Program-made: the position numbers and the translations under genes
The notes under the pieces: model-generated
Told to the model about the DNA's origin: nothing
Databases searched by the model: none
What the model saw: only the letters and a program-made list of their open reading frames with translations
Source of the DNA: JBEBSD01 sp040394475
GTDB taxonomy: Bacteria > Bacteroidota > Bacteroidia > Cytophagales > Spirosomataceae
Length of the DNA stretch: 64,000 nucleotides
NCBI GenBank assembly: GCA_040394475.1
Contig: JBEBSD010000002.1
Span: 118,350 to 182,349, forward strand
Reading direction: 5' to 3'
Shown: in pieces, positions 42,919-51,640 of the stretch
Numbering within the stretch: the stretch's first letter is position 1
How the letters are laid out: every line of letters begins with the position of its first letter

Positions 42919-43905
42919 ATGTTAAAAGTATCGGTTACGATCATTACGTATAACCAAAAGGACTTCATCGGGAAAGCGATCGAAAGTGCCGTGAACCAGG
43001 TAACGGACTTTGCTTATGAAATCCTGATAGGGGACGATTATTCCACGGACGGAACCCGTGAAATAATCATGGATTATGAAAGAAGGTACCCGGGGAAGGT
43101 AAGGGCCATTCTTCATGAAAAGAACCTTGGTCAGAACGGTTTTTTCAATACCATCGAAACCCTGAAGCATGCGAAGGCTGCCTATATTGCCCCCATGGAT
43201 GGAGACGATTACTGGACGGATTCATCAAAATTGCAGCGAATGGCCGATTACCTGGACGCACATCCTGATTATTCGGCTTGCTTTCACAATGCCCTGGTGA
43301 CGCATGAAGATGGTTCGCCGTCCTATGAGCTGAATCCGCCGGACCAGAAAACACCAATCACCCTCGACGACCTGGTCGGGGAGGACGAGGTCTGGTTTAT
43401 TGCTACCTCCGCAGTACTTTTCAGAGGTAACCTGATGTATTATCCGGATTGGTTCAGGAAATCGTCCAGCGGAGATATTCCGCGGTACATCATCCTGGCG
43501 AAACAGGGGCCTATCGGCTATGTTCCGGGAATTATGTCGGTATACCGTAAGAACAGCCACGGGGCCAGTTTTAAAGACCACTACCGTGACGCCCGTTTTC
43601 TGCGTAACAGGATTATGATGTACGCCGGGATCAATAAAGAATCCGGTTATGCCTTTGACCGCCGGATCCGGAAAAATACGTCGCGGTATTACCGGATGAT
43701 GCTGGATTCCCGGCAGTATGCCCATAGTTACTTCAGAAGAGCGGGATTGGCTATTTACCATTTGTGGCTGCGAAAACCGCCGATAAGAGAATGCAGGGAG
43801 ATCGTGCGGGAATATGTGATACCGCAATGGTTGTTGTCGGTCTATAGTTTCTTTGCTTTACTTCCGTACCGGTTAAAGCAAACGACGAGGGATACCACCC
43901 ATTAA
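42919..43905 (+). CDS. Glycosyltransferase family 2
   Basis: 328 residues from the ATG at 42919 (a GTG eight codons upstream is less likely). N-terminal GT-A domain with VSVTIITYNQKDFIGKAIES, the acidic GDDYSTDGT and the DXD-type MDGDDYWTD. The C-terminal third is basic with a possible membrane-facing helix (QWLLSVYSFFALLPY). It transfers a sugar from a nucleotide sugar to an unknown acceptor. The ABC exporter gene starts 14 bases later, suggesting that the glycosylated product is flipped or exported. Confidence 0.88.
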   Translation: MLKVSVTIITYNQKDFIGKAIESAVNQVTDFAYEILIGDDYSTDGTREIIMDYERRYPGKVRAILHEKNLGQNGFFNTIETLKHAKAAYIAPMDGDDYWTDSSKLQRMADYLDAHPDYSACFHNALVTHEDGSPSYELNPPDQKTPITLDDLVGEDEVWFIATSAVLFRGNLMYYPDWFRKSSSGDIPRYIILAKQGPIGYVPGIMSVYRKNSHGASFKDHYRDARFLRNRIMMYAGINKESGYAFDRRIRKNTSRYYRMMLDSRQYAHSYFRRAGLAIYHLWLRKPPIRECREIVREYVIPQWLLSVYSFFALLPYRLKQTTRDTTH

Positions 43906-43919
43906 CCCACTCGTACTCA

Positions 43920-45701
43920 ATGACAATCTGGGAAATTTTTCAACGGCTGAAGCCCTTTGTACATCCCTACCGGCGACTTATTTTTTTCGCCCTCTTACTG
44001 ACGTTGGTAGGGTCGCTGGCCGCCCAGGTTAACCCGGTTGTTTTGCGGTATACGGTAGACTCCATTGAGGGGATGCTGAAAAAGGGCTGGGGGGTAAGGG
44101 AAGGCGCCGGCCTGCTGATGGGTATTTCCGGGGTGCTGTTCCTTAAAGAAATCGTCAATTCCCTGATCGTGTTCGGGCAGCGGTTTTTTGGGGAGAAAAT
44201 ACGGATCAGTATTTCCAGTGATTTGTCCGACGCTGTGGTAAACCGCATCCTGCATTATAATCTGAGCTTTTATAATGATAATACCAACCAGAAGGGGCGG
44301 CTTCAGACCCGGATTGATCGCGGCATTGAATACCTGACCCGGTTGATCCAGAATTTCTTCATCGATATCCTACCCTTGTTTACCAACGCGATCGTGGCTC
44401 TGGTGGTCATGTTTTCCGCCAATCTGTATGTGGGGCTGGTGGCGCTGAGCATTTTGCCTGTGTATTTCTGGGTGAGTTACAAACAAGCCAGCAAACTCTC
44501 GGGAGTGCGGAGAACACTGAAAGGGCAGCGGGAAGACAAAAGTAACGGACTGATCAACCTGATCGAATCGATCCAGGTAATCAAATCGTTTGTACGGGAG
44601 AAATACGAGGCCGTAAAGCAATACAACGTTCAGCAGCTGCTGATGGGGTCTCAGATGAAAACCCGGAAGACCAACTTTCTTTACGACGGGCTAAAGAGCT
44701 TTATCGAGCAGATCGGAGTCGTGCTGATTATCATTCTGACAGCCTATCTCGTGCTGGATGAGCAAATGACAATCGGTGCTATCATGTTCCATATTCTGTT
44801 GTTCAACAACGTATCCGCCCCCATCCGGCAGCTGCACCGGATTTACGATGAAATGAACGATGCGCTGACCTATTCCGAGAGTTTTTTTGAAATTATGGAC
44901 GCCGACGCGGCGATCGAAAAAGGCGGTACGCATAAGGCGTCGGGAATCAGCGGGGATTATCAGCTCCGGGAAGTTTATTTTACCTATCCGAACGGGACCA
45001 GGGCATTGTTCGATATCAACATGTCGATTCGTAAAAATGAAACCACCGCATTGGTGGGGTTATCGGGGGCCGGAAAGAGTACGTTGATCAATTTACTGGC
45101 GCGTTTTTATCTGCCTGATTCCGGAACCCTTACCCTGGACGGGGTCGCGCTTTCGGACTATGACCTGGGGCTCCTTCGGGACGATATCGGTATGGTGCTT
45201 CAGAAAAATCATATTTTTAAGGGATCCATTGAAGAAAATATCCGGTATGGTAAAATGGACGCGACGCATGAAGAAATCCTGAGTGCCGCCCAAAAGGCTT
45301 ATTTACATGATCAGGTGATGGAACTGCCGGGGCAATATGAATCCGATGCCCAGTTGCTTTCCGGAGGGCAGCAGCAGCGTATTGCCATTGCCCGGCTGTT
45401 CTTGAAAGACCCTCCCATTATTTTTCTCGATGAACCGACCGCCAGCCTGGATGCTATCGCTACAGAGCAGATCAAAAATAGCCTGGATGCTATTAAAAAG
45501 GGGCGAACAGTCGTGATTATCTCTCACAGTCTCTCGCAGATTATCGATTCGGACCAGATTTATGTGATGGAGAAAGGACGCATAGCGGAATACGGAACTC
45601 ACGATTCGCTGTACCTGCAGAATGGGGTATACCGCAAAATTTTCGAAGCTTCTGCCAGGAGTCTAAACCTGGATAAAATGCTTAAAACGCTTAAAGGATA
45701 A
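43920..45701 (+). CDS. ABC exporter, fused permease and ATPase (MsbA/type I)
   Basis: 593 residues. Six transmembrane helices (about 15-310) with the long cytoplasmic loops of type I exporters, then an ATPase domain (about 345-580): Walker A GLSGAGKST, signature LLSGGQQQRIAIARL, Walker B IIFLDEPTASLD and the H-loop ISHSL. It probably works as a homodimer that exports a lipid-linked or glycosylated compound. It is the last gene of the four-gene run from 41057; MsbA itself is also possible, but the position beside GT2 and PhyH favours a pathway-specific exporter. Confidence 0.9.
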   Translation: MTIWEIFQRLKPFVHPYRRLIFFALLLTLVGSLAAQVNPVVLRYTVDSIEGMLKKGWGVREGAGLLMGISGVLFLKEIVNSLIVFGQRFFGEKIRISISSDLSDAVVNRILHYNLSFYNDNTNQKGRLQTRIDRGIEYLTRLIQNFFIDILPLFTNAIVALVVMFSANLYVGLVALSILPVYFWVSYKQASKLSGVRRTLKGQREDKSNGLINLIESIQVIKSFVREKYEAVKQYNVQQLLMGSQMKTRKTNFLYDGLKSFIEQIGVVLIIILTAYLVLDEQMTIGAIMFHILLFNNVSAPIRQLHRIYDEMNDALTYSESFFEIMDADAAIEKGGTHKASGISGDYQLREVYFTYPNGTRALFDINMSIRKNETTALVGLSGAGKSTLINLLARFYLPDSGTLTLDGVALSDYDLGLLRDDIGMVLQKNHIFKGSIEENIRYGKMDATHEEILSAAQKAYLHDQVMELPGQYESDAQLLSGGQQQRIAIARLFLKDPPIIFLDEPTASLDAIATEQIKNSLDAIKKGRTVVIISHSLSQIIDSDQIYVMEKGRIAEYGTHDSLYLQNGVYRKIFEASARSLNLDKMLKTLKG

Positions 45702-45823
45702 ACGGCTCTCGCCGTCGCGATGGCTTTTGCGTTTAATCACACTCCCCCGGATGCCTGGACCGGCAGCTCCACCCGACCTGCTTTTGATGGGTTTGAGGAG
45801 TCGGAGAATCTGGATTAACGTGC

Positions 45824-46267
45824 CTAAATCAGGGTGTCCGTATTGATAAACGCGATATAGGCAGCGAAAACACCGATTAGTAACACCAGAATGCCGACAA
45901 TCAGATGCAGCCAGTTCTTTTTGGCGTAGAGGCCCAATGACGGTACATTGTACACCGTGGGGTCTTCTTCCAGATAGATCAGTTCGACGAGTGCGCCTAC
46001 CGCAATCACTTCTCCCGCTTCCAGGTGCTTTTTATGCCGCACAACCTGGTGTTTCCCGGTCACAGTCGGAAAACGCAGCGCCACATCGCTCCAGGTTGAA
46101 TTAGAGTTTTCCTGCAACCCTTCACTACGGGCTTCAACGATTTTTGCTTCTGCAGGTATCCCTTTTTCCGCGAGTAATTTTACTTTTTTACTGTGCCGTA
46201 AAAATACCCGGAGAAAATAATAGGTTACGAGCAGAGTAACCACCAGTATAGAAAGTGTTACGACCAT
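45824..46267 (-). CDS. Small two-helix membrane protein, DUF3592-like
   Basis: 147 residues: an N-terminal helix (about 1-20), a soluble beta-rich domain with PAEAKIVEARSEG, VALRFPTV and GALVELIYLEEDPTVYNV, and a C-terminal helix (about 118-140). This layout fits DUF3592 proteins, whose function is unknown. It stands alone between the ABC exporter and a repeat block; neither neighbour gives a clue to its job. Confidence 0.65.
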   Translation of the reverse strand: MVVTLSILVVTLLVTYYFLRVFLRHSKKVKLLAEKGIPAEAKIVEARSEGLQENSNSTWSDVALRFPTVTGKHQVVRHKKHLEAGEVIAVGALVELIYLEEDPTVYNVPSLGLYAKKNWLHLIVGILVLLIGVFAAYIAFINTDTLI

Positions 46268-46393
46268 AGCGATCTCGTTTTGTTGTAAGGGTGCTGTCTG
46301 ACTGCCTGAAATTGTTTGGTTAAAGGTAACGAATACCCTCTGAAAACCAAAAAAGAGCCGAAATTATAGATCAATGGCAATCAGCAACCACAA

Positions 46394-46610
46394 CCCGTTG
46401 GCTGAGCGACAGTCGAAGCCCGTTGGCAGAGCGACAGTCGAAGCCCGTTGTCTGAGCAGAGTCGAAACCCGTTGGCTGAGCGACAGTCGAAACCCGTTGG
46501 CTGAGCGACAGTCGAAGCCCGTTGTCTGAGCAGAGTCGAAACCCGTTGGCAGAGCGCAGTCGAAGCCCGTTGGCTGAGCGACAGTCGAAGCCCGAACAGA
46601 GTCGAAGGCA
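46394..46610. repeat. 24-25-bp tandem repeat downstream of rnc
   Basis: Nine starts of CCCGTTGgCTGAGCGACAGTCGAAG at 46394, 46419, 46444, 46468, 46493, 46518, 46542, 46566 and 46591, with periods of 24 or 25 bases; the last copy is cut short. There are no spacers, so it is not CRISPR. The TGAGCGACAGTCGAA core resembles the short dispersed TGAGC-GTCGAA repeats common in Bacteroidetes. It ends four bases before the rnc stop. Confidence 0.9.
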
Positions 46611-46613
46611 TTA

Positions 46614-47363
46614 TCATTTCAATTCCAGCTGCTCACAGGCCTTTTCGGCGGCAGATTGTTCCGCTTTTTTCTTGGAATAGCCATTCCCGATAGTAAACGG
46701 CTGGTCGTCTACAAAAAGCTGGGAAATGAATTCACGGTGGTGCCGGTTCCCGCGTTCCTCCATGATTTCAAAACGGACATCGCGATTTTCACGTTGCGCC
46801 CACTCGATGATCAGACTTTTGAAGTTGAAATTATTCTGAACAATACTGTCCAGGTCATAGTGTGTCAGCAGGTTGCTGATGATGAATTTACGGGTAAAGC
46901 GGAAGCCCTTATCCAGGTAAATAGCGCCTACAAACGCCTCCAGTGCATCTCCGTACATAGAAGAACGCGGCGACATTCCCCGCTTGTTGCCGTCGTATTC
47001 TATGAGCCGGTCCAGCCCCAGTTTACGGGAAATCTGATTCAGGGTTTCCCGGTTGACGATACGGGAGCGGATTTCAGTCAGAAACCCTTCGTCCTTAAAC
47101 GGGTATTTGGTAAATAGAAATTCGGCAATTATCATTCCCAGGACCGCGTCTCCCAGGTATTCCAGACGTTCGTTTGATTCCCGGAATCCCTGGATATTCG
47201 TTTCCTTGGAGGCCGAAGTATGTCTGAACGCAAGTTGAAATACACTAACATTAGAAGGGCGTTCTCCTAAGATGAGCTCGATAGACTTTTTAAAACTTTT
47301 CTCCTCGTTGGTTCCGAGGGATTTAAAAAGTGAGACAATCGGTTGCAGAACCTTCCTGGTCAA
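46614..47363 (-). CDS. rnc: Ribonuclease III
   Basis: 249 residues, double-stranded RNA endonuclease for rRNA and mRNA processing. The catalytic domain has the signature NERLEYLGDAVLGMIIAEF and the second acidic site SMYGDALEAFVGAIYLDKG; a dsRNA-binding domain follows (about 175-245, ending AEQSAAEKACEQLELK). The start is a TTG at 47363, ten bases after the fabF stop; no ATG is available before the conserved part. It is transcribed with fabF and acpP, a usual order. Confidence 0.93.
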   Translation of the reverse strand: MTRKVLQPIVSLFKSLGTNEEKSFKKSIELILGERPSNVSVFQLAFRHTSASKETNIQGFRESNERLEYLGDAVLGMIIAEFLFTKYPFKDEGFLTEIRSRIVNRETLNQISRKLGLDRLIEYDGNKRGMSPRSSMYGDALEAFVGAIYLDKGFRFTRKFIISNLLTHYDLDSIVQNNFNFKSLIIEWAQRENRDVRFEIMEERGNRHHREFISQLFVDDQPFTIGNGYSKKKAEQSAAEKACEQLELK

Positions 47364-47374
47364 AATGTAATAGG

Positions 47375-48628
47375 TTAGTCTTCCGGTTTCTTAAAAATGA
47401 CGGATGCATTGTGCCCTCCGAAACCAAATGTGTTACTTAAAGCGATAGTCACCTCCCGCTTTTGCGCTTTATTAAAGGTGAGGTTCAGTGCGGGGTTAAT
47501 ATTCGGATCATCTTCGAAGTGATTGATGGTCGGCGGAATAACGCCGTCACGGATAGCCAGAATACAGGCCGCTGATTCCACAGCCCCGGCTCCTCCCAGT
47601 AAATGGCCCGTCATGGATTTGGTAGAGCTGATGCTGACACGGGTAGCATGTTCTCCAAAAAGCTTTTCGATAGCCATGAGTTCCTGAGGGTCGCCCAGCG
47701 GAGTAGATGTACCATGAGTATTGATGTAATCGATGTCCTCAGGTCGTAATCCGGCGCTTTCCAGTGCGTTTTTCATGACGGTAAAGGCGCCGATTCCTTC
47801 CGGATGGGGAGCAGTGATATGGTAGGCATCAGACGACATCCCCATACCAATCATTTCGGCATAGACCTTTGCCCCACGTGCTTTGGCATGATCGTAATCT
47901 TCCAGAATGAGCGCAACTCCGCCTTCCCCGAGCACGAATCCGTCACGACCGTTATCGTAAGGACGGGATGCTGTTTCCGGTGAGTCGTTTCGCTCGGATA
48001 ACGCCTTCAATGCGTTAAAACCGCCGACTCCTGCATGGGTGACGGCCGCTTCTGACCCGCCACTGATACACACCTTCATGATCCCTAAACGGATGTAGTT
48101 ATAGGCATCGATAATGGCGTTGGTGGAAGAAGCACAGGCTGAAACCGTTATGAAGGTGGGCCCTCTGAAACCATAACGGATCGAAATGACCCCAGAGGCA
48201 CTGTCGGCAATCATTTTAGGAATGAAAAACGGATTGAAACGAGGATTTCTTCCCCCTTCGGAGTAGTTCATCACTTCGTCCTCAAAGGTTTTTAAGCCGC
48301 CAATCCCGGATCCCCAAATAACGCCGGCTTTGTCAAGGTCAAGTTTTTCCAAATCAAAGCCGGCGTCCTTCACCGCCTCATCGGAAGCGATAACAGCAAA
48401 TTGTGTGAACGGGTCCATTTTACGGGCTTCCTGGCGCGGTATGTAATCGGTGACCTCATACCCCTTTACCTCGCAGGCAAAGCGGGTCTTGAACTTTTCG
48501 GCATCGAAGCGGGTGATCGGGGCTGCCCCGCTGACACCAGCAACTAAATTAGACCAAAAAGTTTGAACATCATTGCCAACAGGGGTGATGGCACCAATTC
48601 CAGTAACTACAACTCGCTTGAAACTCAT
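47375..48628 (-). CDS. fabF: Beta-ketoacyl-ACP synthase II
   Basis: 417 residues, condensing enzyme for fatty acid elongation with malonyl-ACP. Catalytic Cys165 lies in VSACASSTNAI, with histidines in NTHGTSTPLGD and KSMTGHLLGGAGAVES; the C-terminus NTFGFGGHNASVIFKK is standard. It follows acpP by 42 bases on the same strand and precedes rnc. It is the housekeeping copy; a second, divergent ketosynthase serves the pigment locus at 38 kb. Confidence 0.96.
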   Translation of the reverse strand: MSFKRVVVTGIGAITPVGNDVQTFWSNLVAGVSGAAPITRFDAEKFKTRFACEVKGYEVTDYIPRQEARKMDPFTQFAVIASDEAVKDAGFDLEKLDLDKAGVIWGSGIGGLKTFEDEVMNYSEGGRNPRFNPFFIPKMIADSASGVISIRYGFRGPTFITVSACASSTNAIIDAYNYIRLGIMKVCISGGSEAAVTHAGVGGFNALKALSERNDSPETASRPYDNGRDGFVLGEGGVALILEDYDHAKARGAKVYAEMIGMGMSSDAYHITAPHPEGIGAFTVMKNALESAGLRPEDIDYINTHGTSTPLGDPQELMAIEKLFGEHATRVSISSTKSMTGHLLGGAGAVESAACILAIRDGVIPPTINHFEDDPNINPALNLTFNKAQKREVTIALSNTFGFGGHNASVIFKKPED

Positions 48629-48670
48629 AAAATGGACAGAAAGAGAAATAATGCTTTCAGGAAGTAACGG

Positions 48671-48907
48671 TTACTTCGCGTTCTCTTGAAGGTAGGCAAC
48701 AGCCTGGCCTACGGTACCTATGTTTTCAGCCTGGTCGTCAGGAATCGAAAGGTTAAATTCTTTTTCGAATTCCATGATCAACTCAACTGTATCCAGGGAG
48801 TCGGCCCCAAGGTCATTGGTGAAACTTGCCTCTGGAGTCACTTCCGACTCCTCCACACCGAGTTTTTCGACAATAATCTGTTTAACTCTTTCTGCAATTT
48901 CTGACAT
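48671..48907 (-). CDS. acpP: Acyl carrier protein
   Basis: 78 residues, the standard AcpP length, with Ser37 in the GADSLDTVELIM phosphopantetheine site. It carries growing acyl chains in fatty acid synthesis and is encoded just ahead of fabF. A minus-strand promoter candidate lies about 30 bases upstream. Confidence 0.97.
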   Translation of the reverse strand: MSEIAERVKQIIVEKLGVEESEVTPEASFTNDLGADSLDTVELIMEFEKEFNLSIPDDQAENIGTVGQAVAYLQENAK

Positions 48908-48937
48908 TATATTAATGCTTTATGGTTAAAAACGGCA

Positions 48938-48972
48938 CAAATAAAGATATTTCCCATGATTTAATCAACAAA
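48938..48972 (-). promoter_or_regulatory. Probable promoter of acpP-fabF-rnc
   Basis: On the minus strand, TTTG (48969-48972), a 23-base spacer and TTTATTTG (48938-48945), seven of eight positions like the consensus, about 31 bases before the acpP ATG. Confidence 0.45.
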
Positions 48973-49080
48973 AAAGGAAAAGACATCTTTATAACCCGGC
49001 AGGCGACAAAGACCTTCCGCGGCTACCGGGTATTCCGTGCTTTCCTGCAAACTTAAATACGAAGAATGATTTTATAGTCC

Positions 49081-49088
49081 TACCTTTG
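49081..49088 (+). promoter_or_regulatory. -7 element of kdsA
   Basis: TACCTTTG is an exact TAnnTTTG match, 31 bases before the ATG at 49119. It overlaps a TTG at 49086 that would otherwise extend the kdsA frame, so the ATG is the better start. Confidence 0.55.
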
Positions 49089-49118
49089 AAAAAAATTACA
49101 GAATTCATTGCAAAATTT

Positions 49119-49928
49119 ATGTTATTGTTGCCAAAACTGAGAAATTATCCGTCCGGCCAATTTTTTTTGATGGCTGGTCCCTGTGCAATTGAGGGCCGGG
49201 AGATGGCGATGCGGATTGCGGATCAAATCACTACGCTTACCGACCGGCTGCAGATTCCTTATATCTTTAAAGGTTCTTTTAAAAAAGCGAATCGGACCAA
49301 AGCCGATTCTTTTACGGGAATTGGTGATGAAAAGGCACTCACAATCCTGAGGGAAGTAGGGGAGACTTTCGGGATTCCGACCGTCACGGATATTCATGAG
49401 GCGGGAGATGCGGCCCTGGCAGCCGGCTATGTGGATGTCTTGCAAATACCGGCTTTCCTCTGCCGGCAAACCGATTTACTGGCGGCGGCGGCCCAAACCG
49501 GCAAAGCTGTCAATGTAAAAAAGGGTCAGTTCCTTTCGGGCGGATCCATGCAGTTTGCAGTTGAAAAAATAAAGACGGTCGCTCCGGAAGCGACCGTGTT
49601 CCTGACTGATAGAGGAAATATGTTCGGGTACGGGGATCTGGTGGTAGACTATCGGAATATCCCGGAAATGCAGGAGTTCGGAGTGCCGGTTGTTATGGAT
49701 TGCACCCATTCCCTGCAGCAACCGAACCAAAGCAGCGGGGTGACCGGCGGGAAACCGAAGCTGATCGAAACCATTGCGAAAGCTGCGGTGGCCGTCGGCG
49801 CCGACGGATTATTCATTGAAACCCATTTCAACCCGGCCGAGGCAAAATCGGATGCTGCCAATATGCTACCATTAGAGCAGTTGGAAGGCTTACTCGAAAA
49901 GCTGGTCCGTATCCGGGAGGCGTTATGA
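49119..49928 (+). CDS. kdsA: 3-deoxy-8-phosphooctulonate synthase (KDO-8-P synthase)
   Basis: 269 residues from the ATG at 49119. It joins phosphoenolpyruvate and arabinose 5-phosphate to make KDO 8-phosphate for the inner core of lipopolysaccharide. Motifs: LMAGPCAIEGREM, FKGSFKKANRTK, DRGNMFGYGDLVVDYRNIP and VVMDCTHSLQQPN. The upstream TTG frame overlaps the promoter. The stop TGA overlaps the next ATG (ATGA), coupling it to a PAP2 phosphatase gene. Confidence 0.95.
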   Translation: MLLLPKLRNYPSGQFFLMAGPCAIEGREMAMRIADQITTLTDRLQIPYIFKGSFKKANRTKADSFTGIGDEKALTILREVGETFGIPTVTDIHEAGDAALAAGYVDVLQIPAFLCRQTDLLAAAAQTGKAVNVKKGQFLSGGSMQFAVEKIKTVAPEATVFLTDRGNMFGYGDLVVDYRNIPEMQEFGVPVVMDCTHSLQQPNQSSGVTGGKPKLIETIAKAAVAVGADGLFIETHFNPAEAKSDAANMLPLEQLEGLLEKLVRIREAL

Positions 49929-50602
49929 GGACAAAGCGGTACGTTCATTTGCCTGTTATCCGGCTGCTCCTGGCAGTTTCGCTCGTAGGTGTCATCCCCG
50001 TAACCTACGGACAGGATACCGCTCGTATTGTCATCAAGCCCCGGCATGTCATCGCCCCGGTATCGCTGACGGTGGCCGGGCTGGCCACTCAGGGGAAGAT
50101 CAGCAGACAGGTTCAGCGGGCGTTGACCAGGCGCTATCCGGGCTTTCGTACGACCGCAGATGATTACCTGGGGTTTGTGCCGGCGGCGGTTAACCTGGGC
50201 CTGAGCGCTTCCGGGGTGAAAGGGAAACACGGACTTGGAGAGCAGGTCTTGCTGACACTTATCAGTAATGTGATTTCCCAGGGGGTTTCCCAGGGGTTAA
50301 AGCTGCTTATTGACTACCAGCGTCCGGATAAAGACGGTTTTGATTCTTTTCCGTCCGGCCATACAACATTTGCTTTTACGAATGCAAGCCTGTTGCATGA
50401 AGAATACGGGCACCGGAGTGTCTGGTATTCGGTAGGCGGGTATGGCACGGCCGCGGCTGTGGGAGGGATGCGCATGCTCAACAACCGTCATTGGGTGTCG
50501 GATGTATTGGTAGGGGCAGGGATAGGGATCGGCAGCACCAAGGCGGTTTACCTGACCTATCCCTGGGCAAAGCAAAAGGTTACCCGGAAGGCTCGTCGCT
50601 GA
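49925..50602 (+). CDS. PAP2-family phosphatase
   Basis: 225 residues with a signal peptide or N-terminal helix (MRTKRYVHLPVIRLLLAVS) and the three PAP2 motifs: KLLIDYQRP, FPSGH and the R-x5-H-x3-D block in GGMRMLNNRHWVSD. It should act on the periplasmic side on lipid phosphates or polyprenyl pyrophosphates. Coupling to kdsA by ATGA overlap hints at a role in lipid A or undecaprenyl phosphate cycling, but this is from context only. Confidence 0.88.
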   Translation: MRTKRYVHLPVIRLLLAVSLVGVIPVTYGQDTARIVIKPRHVIAPVSLTVAGLATQGKISRQVQRALTRRYPGFRTTADDYLGFVPAAVNLGLSASGVKGKHGLGEQVLLTLISNVISQGVSQGLKLLIDYQRPDKDGFDSFPSGHTTFAFTNASLLHEEYGHRSVWYSVGGYGTAAAVGGMRMLNNRHWVSDVLVGAGIGIGSTKAVYLTYPWAKQKVTRKARR

Positions 50603-50668
50603 GGAAAAAATAAAATTTGAATTACGACTTGCTTGATAGATAAGACTTGAGACTACGGAATCGGTAGT

Positions 50669-51037
50669 TCATAAGTTGTTCGGATTTACGATTTTCAACC
50701 CCTTGATGTTATTAAAATCGCTATCGCTTGTGATAAGGGTAAGGCTGTGGGCGATAGCAGTTGCGGCAATAATGGCATCCGGGGTTTTTATTTTTCGGCT
50801 TCGCCTGATTTTTACACATTGGGCTACTACGTCCGGAGTGAGCGGCAATATATTGGCATCTTCAATAAATGCTTTAACGACAACCTCTCTACTTTTGTCC
50901 GGGCTGACCCAGGACAGAGCTTCAATTTCGGTAATAACGGATATGTTGGGGATCAGGTCAATGACATCCGCTACAAAACCCATAGCCTTTTCAGAAAACG
51001 ACCCTGAAAAATAACTTGATATGACGTTGTTGTCAAT
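50669..51037 (-). CDS. VapC-like PIN-domain toxin without a standard start codon
   Basis: The frame from ATG 50983 is only 104 residues and lacks the first catalytic aspartate of PIN domains. The same frame is open upstream to 51043 and reads YLIDNNVISSYFSGSFSEKA, a convincing VapC N-terminus with the Asp. No ATG, GTG or TTG is available there; the candidates are ATT at 51037 or a -1 shift from the antitoxin frame. Later acidic residues fit a PIN ribonuclease (SVITEIEAL, TPDAIIAATAIA, TSDSDF). The antitoxin gene is directly upstream and overlaps. Confidence 0.75.
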   Translation of the reverse strand: MDNNVISSYFSGSFSEKAMGFVADVIDLIPNISVITEIEALSWVSPDKSREVVVKAFIEDANILPLTPDVVAQCVKIRRSRKIKTPDAIIAATAIAHSLTLITSDSDFNNIKGLKIVNPNNL

Positions 51038-51252
51038 TAAGTATTACCCCATTCTTTACGCATTGTGCGGGTATGTTTATCAAAACTTTCGGTATCCTCT
51101 TTAGAGAATACGCCTTTGTATTTATTGGAAAGCTTTGTTTCAACAGGTACTGAATTCTCCTTCAGCAGCTTTATGAGGTGCAGTTCTTCCAACTCGTGTA
51201 AAAGCCGCAGGACTTTTTGGTTGGTTACCTCTATAAGCATTGTAGTATCCAT
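51037..51252 (-). CDS. Antitoxin of the VapBC-like pair
   Basis: 71 residues, starting MDTTMLIEVTNQKVLRLLHELEELHLIKLL, a pattern found in small antitoxins paired with PIN toxins in Bacteroidetes and cyanobacteria. The C-terminal part is charged and would block the toxin. Its stop codon TAA is exactly where the toxin frame should begin. It would bind its own promoter; no clear operator was seen in the 388-base stretch upstream. Confidence 0.75.
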   Translation of the reverse strand: MDTTMLIEVTNQKVLRLLHELEELHLIKLLKENSVPVETKLSNKYKGVFSKEDTESFDKHTRTMRKEWGNT

Positions 51253-51640
51253 AAAGCAGTTTATTTAGTAAGTAACGTAGCGACTCCCTCGTGTAAAATG
51301 TACTTCTATGAGTTCCGTCGGTTCACCCTGTCAAATCCCTTTCAGCTTGCCGTTAATCCGTTTGCAATTCCCATTTTGTTATTTTTTTCGTTAAAATATA
51401 CTCTATTTTTAACTCAGATATGCAGGAATTAACAAATTTATTTAAACATACTGAGCAGAAAAAAGGCTTTATTGCTTGTTTCTATTAAATAATTGGACTT
51501 AACGATGGTGGCATCCGGGTGGGCAGGCATACCCGGAAACGATCACGATAGTTTGCCTTACCATTGTTTAACCAGGGACTAAATCCAGTTTCCCTCAAAA
51601 AAGCCGCATTTAGATTGGACACCCTACCTGGCGGTACCAC
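51253..51640. other. Intergenic stretch between the antitoxin and PfkB genes
   Basis: About 390 bases, A/T-rich on the left. A six-pair hairpin (CCGGGT/ACCCGG) lies near 51508-51530. No gene or exact promoter element was found. Confidence 0.45.

Noticed and set aside
46381..46617. Possible CRISPR array
   Set aside because: The 24-25-base units abut each other without spacers, and no cas genes are near.
49086..49118. TTG extension of kdsA
   Set aside because: It overlaps the TACCTTTG promoter element and lengthens the protein beyond the family's usual start.
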